The notes beneath the pieces are model-generated. The model was not told where the DNA came from. It was given only the letters and a program-made list of their open reading frames with translations, and made no database searches. Shown here piece by piece: positions 33,741 to 42,745 of a stretch of DNA of 64,000 nucleotides. Source of the stretch: Sphaerochaeta globosa str. Buddy. GTDB taxonomy: Bacteria > Spirochaetota > Spirochaetia > Sphaerochaetales > Sphaerochaetaceae. The translations under genes and the position numbers were made by a program. Within the stretch, counting starts at the first letter, position 1. Every line of letters begins with the position of its first letter. The stretch spans positions 1,184,458 to 1,248,457 of the forward strand of contig NC_015152.1 of NCBI RefSeq assembly GCF_000190435.1, given 5' to 3'.

Positions 33741-33796
33741 AACTAACTCAGGTAGAGCGGAAAAATAACGTACGTAGAGTAATGTGAGGGATACCA

Positions 33797-34366
33797 ATGG
33801 CACAGATGACCAAACTAGCACTTGCCCAATCACTGAAGCAATTGATGGCTGAACGAACCTTGGACAAGATTACCGTCAAGGAGATAGTTACCCGTTGCGG
33901 AGTCAATCGGCAAACGTTTTATTACCATTTCAAAGATATCTATGATTTGCTGGACTGGATGTTTACTAACGAGGGACAAGAGTTTTCCCGCAGTTATCCC
34001 GAAACGAAAACCAACGATGATGGTGAGTCGGCCATTCGCAATATGTGCACCTATTTGAAAGATAACAAGCAGATGGTGATCAATATTTACCATAGTCTTG
34101 GACGTGAGTTGCTTGATCGCTATCTGTGCGGGGAGATGTCCAAGCTTTTGCATACCACGCTCAGTTACCGGGCACAAGTCTTCGGAGCCTCGGAGAGTGA
34201 CCTTGCTTATTTAATTTCCTTCTACAAGCATGCTTTTGTTGGATCTATTCTGGATTGGGTGCATGATGAACTTGATGGCAATATTGACGAAATCGTGCAG
34301 AAAATGGTTCCTTTATTGCAGGGAACCTTCGATGCTGCCCTTAAAAGGATGGCTTTAAGCCGTTAA
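33797..34366 (+). CDS. TetR/AcrR-family regulator
   Basis: The 189-residue regulator has an N-terminal TetR helix-turn-helix (KITVKEIVTRCGVNRQTFYYHF, written here as its two halves ITVKEIVTRCGVN and RQTFYYHFKD). Its C-terminal domain resembles the DhaS/TetR_C type (RELLDRYLCGEMSKLL, then YKHAFVGSILDWV). The inducer is unknown. GAGGG precedes the ATG. It lies 94 bases upstream of the chaperone-usher pair on the same strand and may control it; a palindrome in its own promoter suggests autoregulation. Confidence 0.85.
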   Translation: MAQMTKLALAQSLKQLMAERTLDKITVKEIVTRCGVNRQTFYYHFKDIYDLLDWMFTNEGQEFSRSYPETKTNDDGESAIRNMCTYLKDNKQMVINIYHSLGRELLDRYLCGEMSKLLHTTLSYRAQVFGASESDLAYLISFYKHAFVGSILDWVHDELDGNIDEIVQKMVPLLQGTFDAALKRMALSR

Positions 34367-34379
34367 ATAGTGGTATTGC

Positions 34380-34407
34380 TTTAGATTCCAGTCTTGATGA
34401 ATCTAAA
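34380..34407 (+). promoter_or_regulatory. Inverted repeat between TetR and chaperone genes
   Basis: A perfect 9-bp inverted repeat (34380-34388, TTTAGATTC, with 34399-34407) with a 10-base loop begins 14 bases after the TetR stop. It could be a weak terminator or an operator; no T-run follows. Confidence 0.45.
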
Positions 34408-34460
34408 TCGATGGCGTACACTATCACAAACGTCATGCTTGTAGTGAAAGAGAGAAGAAT

Positions 34461-35225
34461 ATGAATCAAAGTGCTCATAAAACAATGAAGAAGGCTCTGC
34501 TCACACTTGGTGTGCTCTTGTTCTTGCTTTCTTCTGTACATGCGTATCAGTTTTCTCCGTTGGAACAATCATTTCAGCCAACCGGTGCAGAAAGTACGAA
34601 AACGTATACCATCGTCAATGATAGCAACGATTCAATTGCCATAAGTATCTCCGCTCTCATTCGCGATCAGGATGAACAAGGCAATGAAGTCAACACTCCT
34701 GCTGATGCCTATTTTTCTGTCGTTCCCAACAAGTTGGTAGTTCCTCCGCAGAGCAGCTGGGTTGTACGGGTTCAGTATCGTGGGCCGCGCACGGTTACCA
34801 ACGAGCTTTCTTTTCGACTGAAGGCTGAGCAGATACCTTATTCTCAAGGTAGGGCGAGTACTGATAAGGGAATGTTCAATTTCCTCTATATTTATACAAC
34901 CAGCTTATACGTACTCCCTTCCCGTGTTGTGGAAAATGTAGCAATCAGAACATTGGCCGCCTCCACTATGGAAGATGGATCTCCTGCTCTCTCTGTTACG
35001 TTGGCCAACCTGGGGACGGTTCACCAACTTCTTATCTCTGCAATTGTAGAAATTAAGGACAGCAAAGGAAATTCAGTAGTATTGCAAGGTGCTGAAGCTC
35101 TTCCCGGTGTTGATGGCATGAATATATTGGCAAAGAAAACGATTACCAAGAAGGTTCCCTGGCCTGAGGGACTTTCCCGCGATGCCGGGGTAACCTACCA
35201 AGCCACCATCAAGTATACAAAATAG
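34461..35225 (+). CDS. Periplasmic pilus-assembly chaperone (PapD-like)
   Basis: The 254-residue protein has a signal peptide (ALLTLGVLLFLLSSVHA) and the two Ig-like domains of chaperone-usher chaperones. The first shows ESTKTYTIVNDSNDSIAISI near residue 45, VVPNKLVVPPQSSWVVRVQY near 90 and ELSFRLKAEQIP near 120, matching the G1/F1 strand region. The second contains YTTSLYVLPSR near residue 145. The pattern is closest to the archaic (Csu/sigma-type) group. It keeps pilin-like subunits folded in the periplasm and delivers them to an usher, encoded 39 bases downstream. No subunit gene is adjacent. Confidence 0.78.
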   Translation: MNQSAHKTMKKALLTLGVLLFLLSSVHAYQFSPLEQSFQPTGAESTKTYTIVNDSNDSIAISISALIRDQDEQGNEVNTPADAYFSVVPNKLVVPPQSSWVVRVQYRGPRTVTNELSFRLKAEQIPYSQGRASTDKGMFNFLYIYTTSLYVLPSRVVENVAIRTLAASTMEDGSPALSVTLANLGTVHQLLISAIVEIKDSKGNSVVLQGAEALPGVDGMNILAKKTITKKVPWPEGLSRDAGVTYQATIKYTK

Positions 35226-35264
35226 GAAGAGTTTTCTCCTTCCTGGTAAAGAAAGGACTTTCAC

Positions 35265-38200
35265 ATGAAGAGAAGAGGGTTTGCACACGCAGTGTTCCTG
35301 GTGGTCTTGCTTGTGCTTTTGACCCTCTTTCTTTCTGCCTTCATGTGGACCTGTTTTCATCAGCCTGCCGGGACGCAGCAGGTCTCAAGCATCAAAGTAG
35401 TTTCCCCTGTGTCAGGCAAACCTACAGCACCTGTTGCTCCGGCACAAGAAGAACCAAAAGTCCTTCCAAGTATACCTTCTGTACCACGTTTCAAAGCAGT
35501 GCCAGCAATCGAAGAACTCAAGATTGCCGTTAAACCTTTGCCTCCTCCGGTCCATCTGGTCTCTTTCCCCCTCTTTGAACCAATTGTAGAAGTCGAAGAG
35601 CCTAGGATTCCTGCTGTGCCAACCTTTAAAGGACCACCAACCAGTAAAGCTTTTATTCCTGATCCTCCCTATATGTTTGAACCTTTGGTGCTTTCCGAAG
35701 AAGAGTTTGCTATGTTCTATCCAGAGCCGAGCTCCGAAGAACCGCTTTCTGACGATTTCTGGGCAGACTTCTTTGTTGTAGGTGAAGATGCAACAATTGC
35801 TTACGAAGATGGATTTTACTTCCTCGACCTGTTTGTAAATGATGAGCGGGTTGGTGATATTGAGGTGGAATTCAGCCAGGAACGCCGCCTTCTCAGCGCG
35901 GAGGATCTTACCTATTATGTCGGTTCCTATATCACCAAAGCTGCGTATGAGCGGGTTTTTGGGGATGGTTTGCAATTCCTCTCCCTGAAGGATTTGATAA
36001 GCCGTGGGGTGGATGCGCGCTATGATGCCGCTGGATTCGCTATTTATCTAAGTTTTGATATCGCCGATATGCCTGAACGTTCGGTCAGTGTAACAGCCTC
36101 TTCAATCAACCGAAGGGAGCAGTACGGTATGAGTGGAGCTATTGTGCTTAAGCCCGTAAAATTTGCTTTGGCAAGTTCTTTAAGCCTCTATGCAATGATG
36201 GATTATCCCTCAGATTTTTCACAGATCAACAACCGCCTTGTATCACTTTCAGTCTCCAATAGGGCATCAGTTTTGGGTATCGGGCTGAACTTCTATTTCT
36301 CACTCTCTTCAAAAGCCCCTGTTTTCAACCCCGGAAGCTGGAACGGTTTTTATGATTTCGTTGAATCGAATCATCGTTTGAGCTTCGGCAACGTTGGGAC
36401 CAACCTCAGTTCAGTTTCTGGTTCTTCCTCCAATTTCGGCTTAACCTTCGAAAAGAACTATGCATATGGTACCGGCAGTGCCAAGGGAAACCAATTTGAA
36501 TACCGGATTGTGCTCGTGGAACCCTCAAATGTGGAAATTTCCATCAATGGGGAGACGGTGTTTACCCGTAAGTTCCAAGCTGGAACATACCGATTGCGTG
36601 ATTTTGTTTTTACACAAGGTGCCAACCAGATCAAAATTACTACCACTCCTGATGCCCATCCTGATGATATAAAAGTGGAATACGTCGACATGGGCTACGA
36701 CTACCGTCTCCTTGGAAAGGGTGACAGCTTGTATGGTTTCGGTTTCAGCGTTCCTAAAGTCAAGAGTACAACAGCCGGGGGAACTATCAATTTGCCTTGG
36801 CTGAATAGTCAGTATCTTTCCTATTATCTTGACAAGTTCACCGCAACATACTATCAACAGACCGGTCTGACCGACACCTTTACCTTCACCACCGAACTTG
36901 CATTCACTCCTGGTATCTTCAGCGGTACGGTGAACGGAGTGCTTGCCACCTTGGTGGGAACCTCACAGGTTCAGATCACCTTGGGTCTGGATGCGAGCAA
37001 GCAGACTCCTTCGTTTACGGGAAGTTTGAGCCATAGATTCAGCGGTAAGCAGGATAGCAAGTTTGGAACCCTCAGTGCTACGTTGAATCACAGCATACCT
37101 GCTCGTGCATCAGGGGTGGCCTACAATTCCGTATCAACTCTCTCTCTTTCCTATTCCGGAAGCTTCACCGAGAAGATCCGCTATACGTTATCGAGCAATA
37201 TCATCTATAATACTGCTGCTGCAGGGCCCAGTTGGAGTCTCTCCTTCGCCTCAGGCTTCTCTCCCTTCAAGGGTTTCTCCCTCAGCGGTTCAATTACAGC
37301 AAACGGATCGGATACCAATCCGTTCAAACCCACTGTCACGGCACAGGTCAGCGGCAGTTACTCCCTCAATCCCAAGCTCAGCGCCAACTCTTCGACCAGC
37401 GTCCAAAGTGGTACTCCTTTCTTTGATGTTTCCGCCACGAGCTCTGCCGGTCTGAGCTGGCGGCCATCGAGTAATGACAACCTTAATCTTTCGCTAAGTT
37501 CCTTCAAGTTTGATGATCCCAAGAACCATTCAGTCGTCGGTTCCTGGTCGCACAGCGGTAATCTCAGTTCCTTCTCGTTGAGACAGCAGGTTTCCAACTC
37601 GTATCAGAACATGTCAACCACCTTCACGGCCAGTACCTCGTTCGCCTATGCAGGTGGGGCCTTCGCCATTGGCAAGTCGGTGAACGACTCTTTCTTGCTG
37701 GTTAAGCCTGTCGGGGAACTCAGGAAGAGCGAAATTTCGGTTGCCCGCAGCCTAGATAGTGCTCCGTCTTACCTGCCAAGGCCTTTGGGCAGTGCACTGT
37801 ACAATAGTATCTCCACCAACGTAAAGAATAGTGTGGTAGTGTTTTCCAGCGGTGCTACCGAATTTTCTACCGGTTCTTCCTTTGTCTTCGAGATTACTCC
37901 CAGAAGCAGGCAGTCCTTTGTTGCCAAGCTTGATGTACAGCCTTCCTTCACCGTAAGCGCAAGATTGCTGATGACTGATGGAAGCCCGTACGTCCAGTAT
38001 TCTTCTCCTGTCTACAAGATTGCAATTGATGAGAACGGCAATGAGGAACTTGTCCGTGACGATTCGTTGTACTTATTCACTGATCAGGAAGGGCGGTTCA
38101 TCCTCAGCGAAGTAAAGAACGGTACCTATTTGTTTGATTTGCAGGTCCAGGATCTATGGTACGCGGTACGGTTTACCGTTCCGGAGTTGGATTCTGAGGA

Positions 38201-38570
38201 ACTGGGTTTGGACCGTGTTCTCCTGCTGGAGGATTTCTGGGTAGCCGACCCGGCCTTTGTTGAACGGATTATTGTCAAGGATGTATTCACAGGAGCCCAA
38301 GTAGCAGAAGAAGAGAATGTATTCGGATCTGAACTAGCCGTCGGTTACGATGCTGAAGTGACACTCTCCAGCATTGACCGAATTAGTGAGGAGACTTTCT
38401 GGAATATCATTTTCCCACCGTTTGAAGAGAGTGACTTCAGTTTCGAGCAGTTCGATGAAAACTATGTTACTGATGCTGATTTCCAGTTCGATGAGAGTAC
38501 ATTCGAGGAAATGGTCGGAATTCCCGAGCAGGATGAAACAGCCCAACAGGTGTTCACTGCAGCTCCCTAA
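35265..38570 (+). CDS. Usher-like outer-membrane protein with N-terminal anchor
   Basis: This 1101-residue protein begins with a membrane helix (AVFLVVLLVLLTLFLSAFMW), then about 120 residues rich in Pro and Glu. An usher-like core follows: an N-terminal domain (LISRGVDARYDAAGFAIYLS), a barrel start with FNPGSWNGFYDFVESNHRLS, and the plug-region match VEISINGETVFTRKFQAGTY at about residues 422-441, continuing RLRDFVFTQGANQ. A long series of amphipathic beta strands reaches residue 860. A C-terminal domain and an acidic tail (about 1045-1101) complete it. Ushers form the pore for chaperone-delivered subunits. The N-terminal extension and acidic tail are not usual. It is paired with the chaperone upstream. 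Confidence 0.75.
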   Translation: MKRRGFAHAVFLVVLLVLLTLFLSAFMWTCFHQPAGTQQVSSIKVVSPVSGKPTAPVAPAQEEPKVLPSIPSVPRFKAVPAIEELKIAVKPLPPPVHLVSFPLFEPIVEVEEPRIPAVPTFKGPPTSKAFIPDPPYMFEPLVLSEEEFAMFYPEPSSEEPLSDDFWADFFVVGEDATIAYEDGFYFLDLFVNDERVGDIEVEFSQERRLLSAEDLTYYVGSYITKAAYERVFGDGLQFLSLKDLISRGVDARYDAAGFAIYLSFDIADMPERSVSVTASSINRREQYGMSGAIVLKPVKFALASSLSLYAMMDYPSDFSQINNRLVSLSVSNRASVLGIGLNFYFSLSSKAPVFNPGSWNGFYDFVESNHRLSFGNVGTNLSSVSGSSSNFGLTFEKNYAYGTGSAKGNQFEYRIVLVEPSNVEISINGETVFTRKFQAGTYRLRDFVFTQGANQIKITTTPDAHPDDIKVEYVDMGYDYRLLGKGDSLYGFGFSVPKVKSTTAGGTINLPWLNSQYLSYYLDKFTATYYQQTGLTDTFTFTTELAFTPGIFSGTVNGVLATLVGTSQVQITLGLDASKQTPSFTGSLSHRFSGKQDSKFGTLSATLNHSIPARASGVAYNSVSTLSLSYSGSFTEKIRYTLSSNIIYNTAAAGPSWSLSFASGFSPFKGFSLSGSITANGSDTNPFKPTVTAQVSGSYSLNPKLSANSSTSVQSGTPFFDVSATSSAGLSWRPSSNDNLNLSLSSFKFDDPKNHSVVGSWSHSGNLSSFSLRQQVSNSYQNMSTTFTASTSFAYAGGAFAIGKSVNDSFLLVKPVGELRKSEISVARSLDSAPSYLPRPLGSALYNSISTNVKNSVVVFSSGATEFSTGSSFVFEITPRSRQSFVAKLDVQPSFTVSARLLMTDGSPYVQYSSPVYKIAIDENGNEELVRDDSLYLFTDQEGRFILSEVKNGTYLFDLQVQDLWYAVRFTVPELDSEELGLDRVLLLEDFWVADPAFVERIIVKDVFTGAQVAEEENVFGSELAVGYDAEVTLSSIDRISEETFWNIIFPPFEESDFSFEQFDENYVTDADFQFDESTFEEMVGIPEQDETAQQVFTAAP

Positions 38571-38577
38571 ACCTTGC

Positions 38578-38606
38578 TTGACACTTACTTCCAAAAGGTA
38601 GAGTAT
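38578..38606 (+). promoter_or_regulatory. Probable promoter of the V-ATPase operon
   Basis: A perfect TTGACA (38578-38583) lies 17 bases ahead of a weak GAGTAT -10 box (38601-38606), between the usher stop and the first ATPase gene. The -10 assignment is uncertain because the stretch TAGAGTATA allows other registers. Confidence 0.55.
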
Positions 38607-38646
38607 AGGGACGTTATTGTACGAATTCAATCAAGGAAGTAACAAC

Positions 38647-38976
38647 GTGCGGAGCGATATAATCAACGAGGTATTATCAGTTGAGGATAGAGCGCAGAAG
38701 ATCATAAGAGACGCCGAACGAACAGCAAGAGATACTATTACCGACGCCCAGACCGAAGCCAATGAACTTGTTCGATCCTCCCTCAGGCAGGAGCGTGAAC
38801 GTTGTCATGCCTTGCTGCAAGAAGCTGAGGCCGATGCCGCTCTCCAACTATCTGAGTTTGAAGCAGGTTTGCAACGTGTCGAGACTTTGCAAGAAGAAGA
38901 ACTTGATCGGATTGCTAAAGTCATTGTAGAAAAGGTGTGCAAAACCGACCTTGAAAGCTATCTGGGAATGCAATGA
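38647..38976 (+). CDS. V-type ATPase stalk subunit (G/H-like)
   Basis: This 109-residue, strongly charged helical protein (RAQKIIRDAERTARDTITDA, continuing as a coiled coil) fits the peripheral-stalk subunit G/H of bacterial V/A-type ATPases, which pairs with subunit E to hold the stator. A heptad-like pattern covers about residues 10-90. The GTG at 38647 is selected because AAGGAAG precedes it; a TTG at 38617 is less likely. It starts the operon and overlaps subunit C by four bases. Confidence 0.82.
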   Translation: MRSDIINEVLSVEDRAQKIIRDAERTARDTITDAQTEANELVRSSLRQERERCHALLQEAEADAALQLSEFEAGLQRVETLQEEELDRIAKVIVEKVCKTDLESYLGMQ

Positions 38977-40067
38977 GCAGAGACCCTGTATCCGTATATG
39001 GATTCATCAACGCCAAGCTTCGAGCAAAAATTGGCTTGATGCGTCAAGACTGTTTAGCAGAATCTCTGCTTAAGTCAGCCTCTCTTGTGGAGGCTGTGGG
39101 TGTTTTGCGCGATAGTCGCTACCAGCAGGTGGCCCAAGCCTATGACCTGACTGGAGATCTGCAGCAGATGGAGTTGGTCCTCCTGCAGAAAGAGATTGAA
39201 ATGTATCGGGAAGTCCAAAAGTATCTGGAAGGTAGTCCTGCAACTTTTGTCCAACACCTTTTGGGCAAAATTGAAGTGGATAATCTGAAGAACTGTATCA
39301 GACTCTGGTACAGCAGCATCATCAGACACCGACCGATCAGACATCGAAGTGAGTACCTTTTCAAGGATATCATACTGCATCCGATAGACTGGACAGCCTT
39401 GATCAATGCAACTACGTGGGATTCTGTTCTCAAGGCAGTCAAACAAACTCCATACTGGGAGATTCTTAAAGACGTTACGGTCCAAAATTTGGAAACGGAC
39501 GGCCTTTTTGATCTCGAATGTGCTCTGGACCGATTGTGGTATGTTTCACTCATGCAGAGTACCAGCGCATTGTCCAAGCAGGATAGGGAAGTGGCAACTT
39601 CAATCTTTCTGCTTGAAATAGATTTGCATAACCTTACCATCCTTGTTCGCCATGGTGTGTACCACCAAATGGAAGCAGAAAAGCTAAGGAAGCTACTCTT
39701 GCCGTGGGGTAATGTTTTTGCTAGTTCCTACACTGAAAAATATCTTGCACAAAAGAGTGAGGAACGTAATCCGATTGATATCATCAACCGATACTTCCCT
39801 GGTCTGGAGCAGATACAGGTTGAAGAGAATCGCTTGCACGTACATCAGGATGAAGCAAGCGTGTTGGAGAACCTTAAGATTGAAGGGTTTTTGGCGACTC
39901 GCAGGCAAGCCCTGTACAGGAAAATGCTTGCAACCGATCCCTTTACCATCGGTCTCTGTTTGGCATACTTCTTCTTGTTCAAGGAAGAGACAGCCATGAT
40001 CAAGGCTATTCTGAACGGTAAATATTACGGATACGATGAGGAATACATCAGGGGGGTATTGGGATGA
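38973..40067 (+). CDS. atpC: V-type ATPase subunit C
   Basis: This 364-residue protein of the AC39/subunit-d family is the funnel-shaped central-stalk cap linking the rotor ring to subunits D and F. Three repeated helical modules are suggested by YGFINAKLRAKIGLM near the start, KIEVDNLKNCIRLWY near residue 100 and LEIDLHNLTILVRHG near 215. It overlaps both neighbours (ATGA type). Confidence 0.88.
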   Translation: MSRDPVSVYGFINAKLRAKIGLMRQDCLAESLLKSASLVEAVGVLRDSRYQQVAQAYDLTGDLQQMELVLLQKEIEMYREVQKYLEGSPATFVQHLLGKIEVDNLKNCIRLWYSSIIRHRPIRHRSEYLFKDIILHPIDWTALINATTWDSVLKAVKQTPYWEILKDVTVQNLETDGLFDLECALDRLWYVSLMQSTSALSKQDREVATSIFLLEIDLHNLTILVRHGVYHQMEAEKLRKLLLPWGNVFASSYTEKYLAQKSEERNPIDIINRYFPGLEQIQVEENRLHVHQDEASVLENLKIEGFLATRRQALYRKMLATDPFTIGLCLAYFFLFKEETAMIKAILNGKYYGYDEEYIRGVLG

Positions 40068-42055
40068 ACTTGTTCACAAGGCCGATGAAATTGCTTACAG
40101 CTGTCGTACTGGAACAAACCAGTGAGGCGGTGGTTAAGGCACTGCTCGAGTTGGGTGTGCTCGATTTTGTCCATATCAATAAGCTTGATCCCCAGCAGAT
40201 GGAAAAGCTTTCCAGCAGACCCAGTTCGGTCAACCGGGCCAACTTGGAGGAAATGCGAAAGCGTGTGGAGGCGTTGCTCCGCCAAGGCCATCTCGATATT
40301 CCCTCCAGTGAAGTACTTGATGTAAAGAAACTGGAAAAACCCGAGCTTGAAGAGTATAAGCGAATTTTGGACGAGCTTACCTCGAATCTGCTCACGTTGA
40401 AGGAAAAGCAAAAAGAGAGCAATCAGCAATTGATGGGCCTCGAAGAGATGAGACGGTACATCAATGAGAACAAGGGTGAATACCTTGATTTGAGAGTGGG
40501 TGAAATTACCCATGGCAAAATGGAAGACCTTGGGAGTAAACTTGCTGTGTACGGTGGACTGCTTGATCAGATTCCATCCACTGTGAAGTATATCTGCCTC
40601 ACGCTTCGCCGTGATGTGTCCCAAGTCGATCCCTTGCTGGAGAAATTCGGCTGGGTTGAATCCAGTGATGTCGAATTACAAAAGAAGGCAATTTTCCTGA
40701 TCAAGGGGCGTCTGGATGCAGAGCATCAGAAGGCCTTACAAAGCAGAACCGAGGTTGAAAAAGCGGTCGATGCGGTGGTCAAGCAGCAGCAAAGCCAATT
40801 GTTTACTATATGGTCGAATCTTCGGTTGAATGAACTATGTGATCAGATTCGTTCCTATTTTGCCTATACCCGCAATACGACCTTGTTCTCCGGTTGGGTT
40901 CCTTCCGACCAGGCTGACAGGGTCAGGGATGCAATTCTTGAAGCCAGTGAAGGACAGAGTGTCATAGAGTGGACCAATGCCACTGAAGTTCCCCGGCAGG
41001 AAGTCCCTGTAGCGATCGCTTCTCCCAAAGCTCTCAGACCCTTCCAGAATATTGTCAACAATTACAGCACACCCGAGTATGGAACAGTCAACCCAACAAT
41101 TTTTGTCATGGTTGCCTACCTCTCGATGTTCGGCTTGATGTTTGCCGATGTCGGCCAAGGTCTGGTGCTTTTGCTCGTAGGATTGCTCGGTTCCCGTTCG
41201 TATAAGAAGAATCCTCTCAAGCCTGATGGGATGCTCAGCCGCAACGTTACTTCGTTGCTGGTGTACTTGGGACTCTCTTCCATGGTTTTCGGTGCCTTGT
41301 TTGGTTCCTACTTTGGATTGGGCCTGTTTCCCGCCCTCTGGTTCAACTATGAGGCGGCGGTTGCCGGTCATGCCGAGGGAGCGTTGGTTCATGATGTATA
41401 TGGAATTCTTGGCATTACCATCAAATTCGGTATAATCATCATCTACACAGGGTTATTCCTCAACTGGGTCAACCTGATTCGCAAGCGGGCCTTTCTCACC
41501 TTGTTCTTGGATAAGAATGGCTTGATTGGTGGATTGCTCTTCGGCATCGGGTTGTACATGGGTTTTGGCTTCGTAGGAAGCGGCTATCGTCAGTTCCCCC
41601 AAGCAACCTGGATTGGTCCTGTGATAACACTCTGCCTAATCCTGCTTTTCGTGCGCGGCTTCCTTTCGTACTTCCTGTCAGTTCGCAGGGGAGGGCCGAA
41701 GCATGAGGTGGGTAAGCTCTTGCTCGATTGCGTGATGGAATGGCTGGTTGATGTGTTGGAGATCTTTACCGGGTATATGTCCAATACGCTTTCCTTCATG
41801 CGAGTAGCCGGACTCGGTATCGCACACGCATCTCTGATGGAATCCTTCAAAATGCTTTCATCCATGGTGGATGGATTCGGCGGTATTGGCATTTTCATTC
41901 TCGGCAATGTCCTGGTAATCGTATTGGAGGGTCTGAGTGCCGGCATTCAGTCGCTTCGTTTGAACTATTATGAATTCTTCTCAAGGTATTTTACCGGAAA
42001 GGGTGTAGCGTATGAGCCGGTGGGGCTCAATACAACCTCTTCCGAGAAGAGATAG
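40064..42055 (+). CDS. atpI: V-type ATPase subunit I
   Basis: This 663-residue stator subunit couples ion flow to rotation. The N-terminal half (about 1-330) is cytoplasmic and rich in coiled coil. The C-terminal half has seven to eight membrane helices, with GLMFADVGQGLVLLLVG near residue 365 and LSFMRVAGLGIAHASLMES near residue 580, where the Arg would line the ion half-channels. It follows subunit C with a 4-base overlap. Confidence 0.93.
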   Translation: MNLFTRPMKLLTAVVLEQTSEAVVKALLELGVLDFVHINKLDPQQMEKLSSRPSSVNRANLEEMRKRVEALLRQGHLDIPSSEVLDVKKLEKPELEEYKRILDELTSNLLTLKEKQKESNQQLMGLEEMRRYINENKGEYLDLRVGEITHGKMEDLGSKLAVYGGLLDQIPSTVKYICLTLRRDVSQVDPLLEKFGWVESSDVELQKKAIFLIKGRLDAEHQKALQSRTEVEKAVDAVVKQQQSQLFTIWSNLRLNELCDQIRSYFAYTRNTTLFSGWVPSDQADRVRDAILEASEGQSVIEWTNATEVPRQEVPVAIASPKALRPFQNIVNNYSTPEYGTVNPTIFVMVAYLSMFGLMFADVGQGLVLLLVGLLGSRSYKKNPLKPDGMLSRNVTSLLVYLGLSSMVFGALFGSYFGLGLFPALWFNYEAAVAGHAEGALVHDVYGILGITIKFGIIIIYTGLFLNWVNLIRKRAFLTLFLDKNGLIGGLLFGIGLYMGFGFVGSGYRQFPQATWIGPVITLCLILLFVRGFLSYFLSVRRGGPKHEVGKLLLDCVMEWLVDVLEIFTGYMSNTLSFMRVAGLGIAHASLMESFKMLSSMVDGFGGIGIFILGNVLVIVLEGLSAGIQSLRLNYYEFFSRYFTGKGVAYEPVGLNTTSSEKR

Positions 42056-42079
42056 AGATTTTTTTAGGAGGGTCACAGT

Positions 42080-42430
42080 ATGACCAACATCGAATTCAGA
42101 AGAAAAGTATCGATGACCTTTGTTGCAACGGCTCTTGTGTTGCTTGCATCCGCCTTTGTTTTCGCCCCGAGTGCTTATGCTGCAACTACTGAAGCCGCAC
42201 AAGTCGGTAACGATTACAACCTTGCTCTTGTTTGCTTCAGTGCAGCGATTGCCTTCGCAGTCGGAGCCCTTGCAGCAGGAATGGCTATCGGCAAGGTAGG
42301 AAGCGCTGCCATGGGTGCAATCAGCGAAAGGCCGGAAATTGCCAGCCAGGCTTTGATTTTCATCGCTCTTGCAGAAGGTTTGGTAGTGTTCGGTTTCATC
42401 ACCAGTCTGATGATTCTCGGAAAGGTATAA
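42080..42430 (+). CDS. atpK: V-type ATPase rotor subunit K (short, single hairpin)
   Basis: This 116-residue rotor proteolipid carries one ion-binding hairpin rather than the doubled four-helix form seen in many bacterial V-type ATPases. Its ion-binding carboxylate is Glu99 in IALAEGLVVFGF. Helix 1 reads AVGALAAGMAIGKVGSAAMG. Residues 8-35 form an extra hydrophobic segment ending SAYAATTEA, which looks like a signal peptide and may be cleaved. Sodium-type ligands (Gln in helix 1, Ser/Thr after the Glu) are absent, so proton use is more likely; this is inference. GGAGG precedes the ATG. Confidence 0.9.
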   Translation: MTNIEFRRKVSMTFVATALVLLASAFVFAPSAYAATTEAAQVGNDYNLALVCFSAAIAFAVGALAAGMAIGKVGSAAMGAISERPEIASQALIFIALAEGLVVFGFITSLMILGKV

Positions 42431-42433
42431 TGC

Positions 42434-42736
42434 ATGAAGTATTTTGTCATCGGTGACGAAGATACCGTATTGGGGTTCTCCCTTGTCGGTGTTTTCGGCA
42501 TGCAGGCGACAACTACCCAGCAGGCGATGCAGGCTTGGGAAAAGGCATTGGAGAATCCGGAACATGGCATTATCATCATAACGGATGAAGTTGCAAATTT
42601 GATTCGTTCGGTGGTCAACCGGTATCTTTTCAGTGAAACCTTCCCGCTTGTGGTGGAGATACCCTCTCCGAACTCCAAGCAGGGGCCACCAGATTTACGA
42701 TCCCTGGTCAATCAAGCGATCGGGGTTTCGTTATAG
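42434..42736 (+). CDS. atpF: V-type ATPase subunit F
   Basis: This 100-residue subunit of the central stalk has the Rossmann-like start MKYFVIGDEDTVLGFSLVGV and HGIIIITDEVANLI near residue 48, both typical of V/A-type F. It begins three bases after subunit K and precedes subunit E by nine bases. Confidence 0.9.
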   Translation: MKYFVIGDEDTVLGFSLVGVFGMQATTTQQAMQAWEKALENPEHGIIIITDEVANLIRSVVNRYLFSETFPLVVEIPSPNSKQGPPDLRSLVNQAIGVSL

Positions 42737-42745
42737 GAAGATAGT

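Noticed and set aside
35265-38570. Usher-like protein as a lipoprotein
   Set aside because: The Cys after the first hydrophobic segment sits in FMWTCF, which lacks the small residues needed before a lipobox cysteine.
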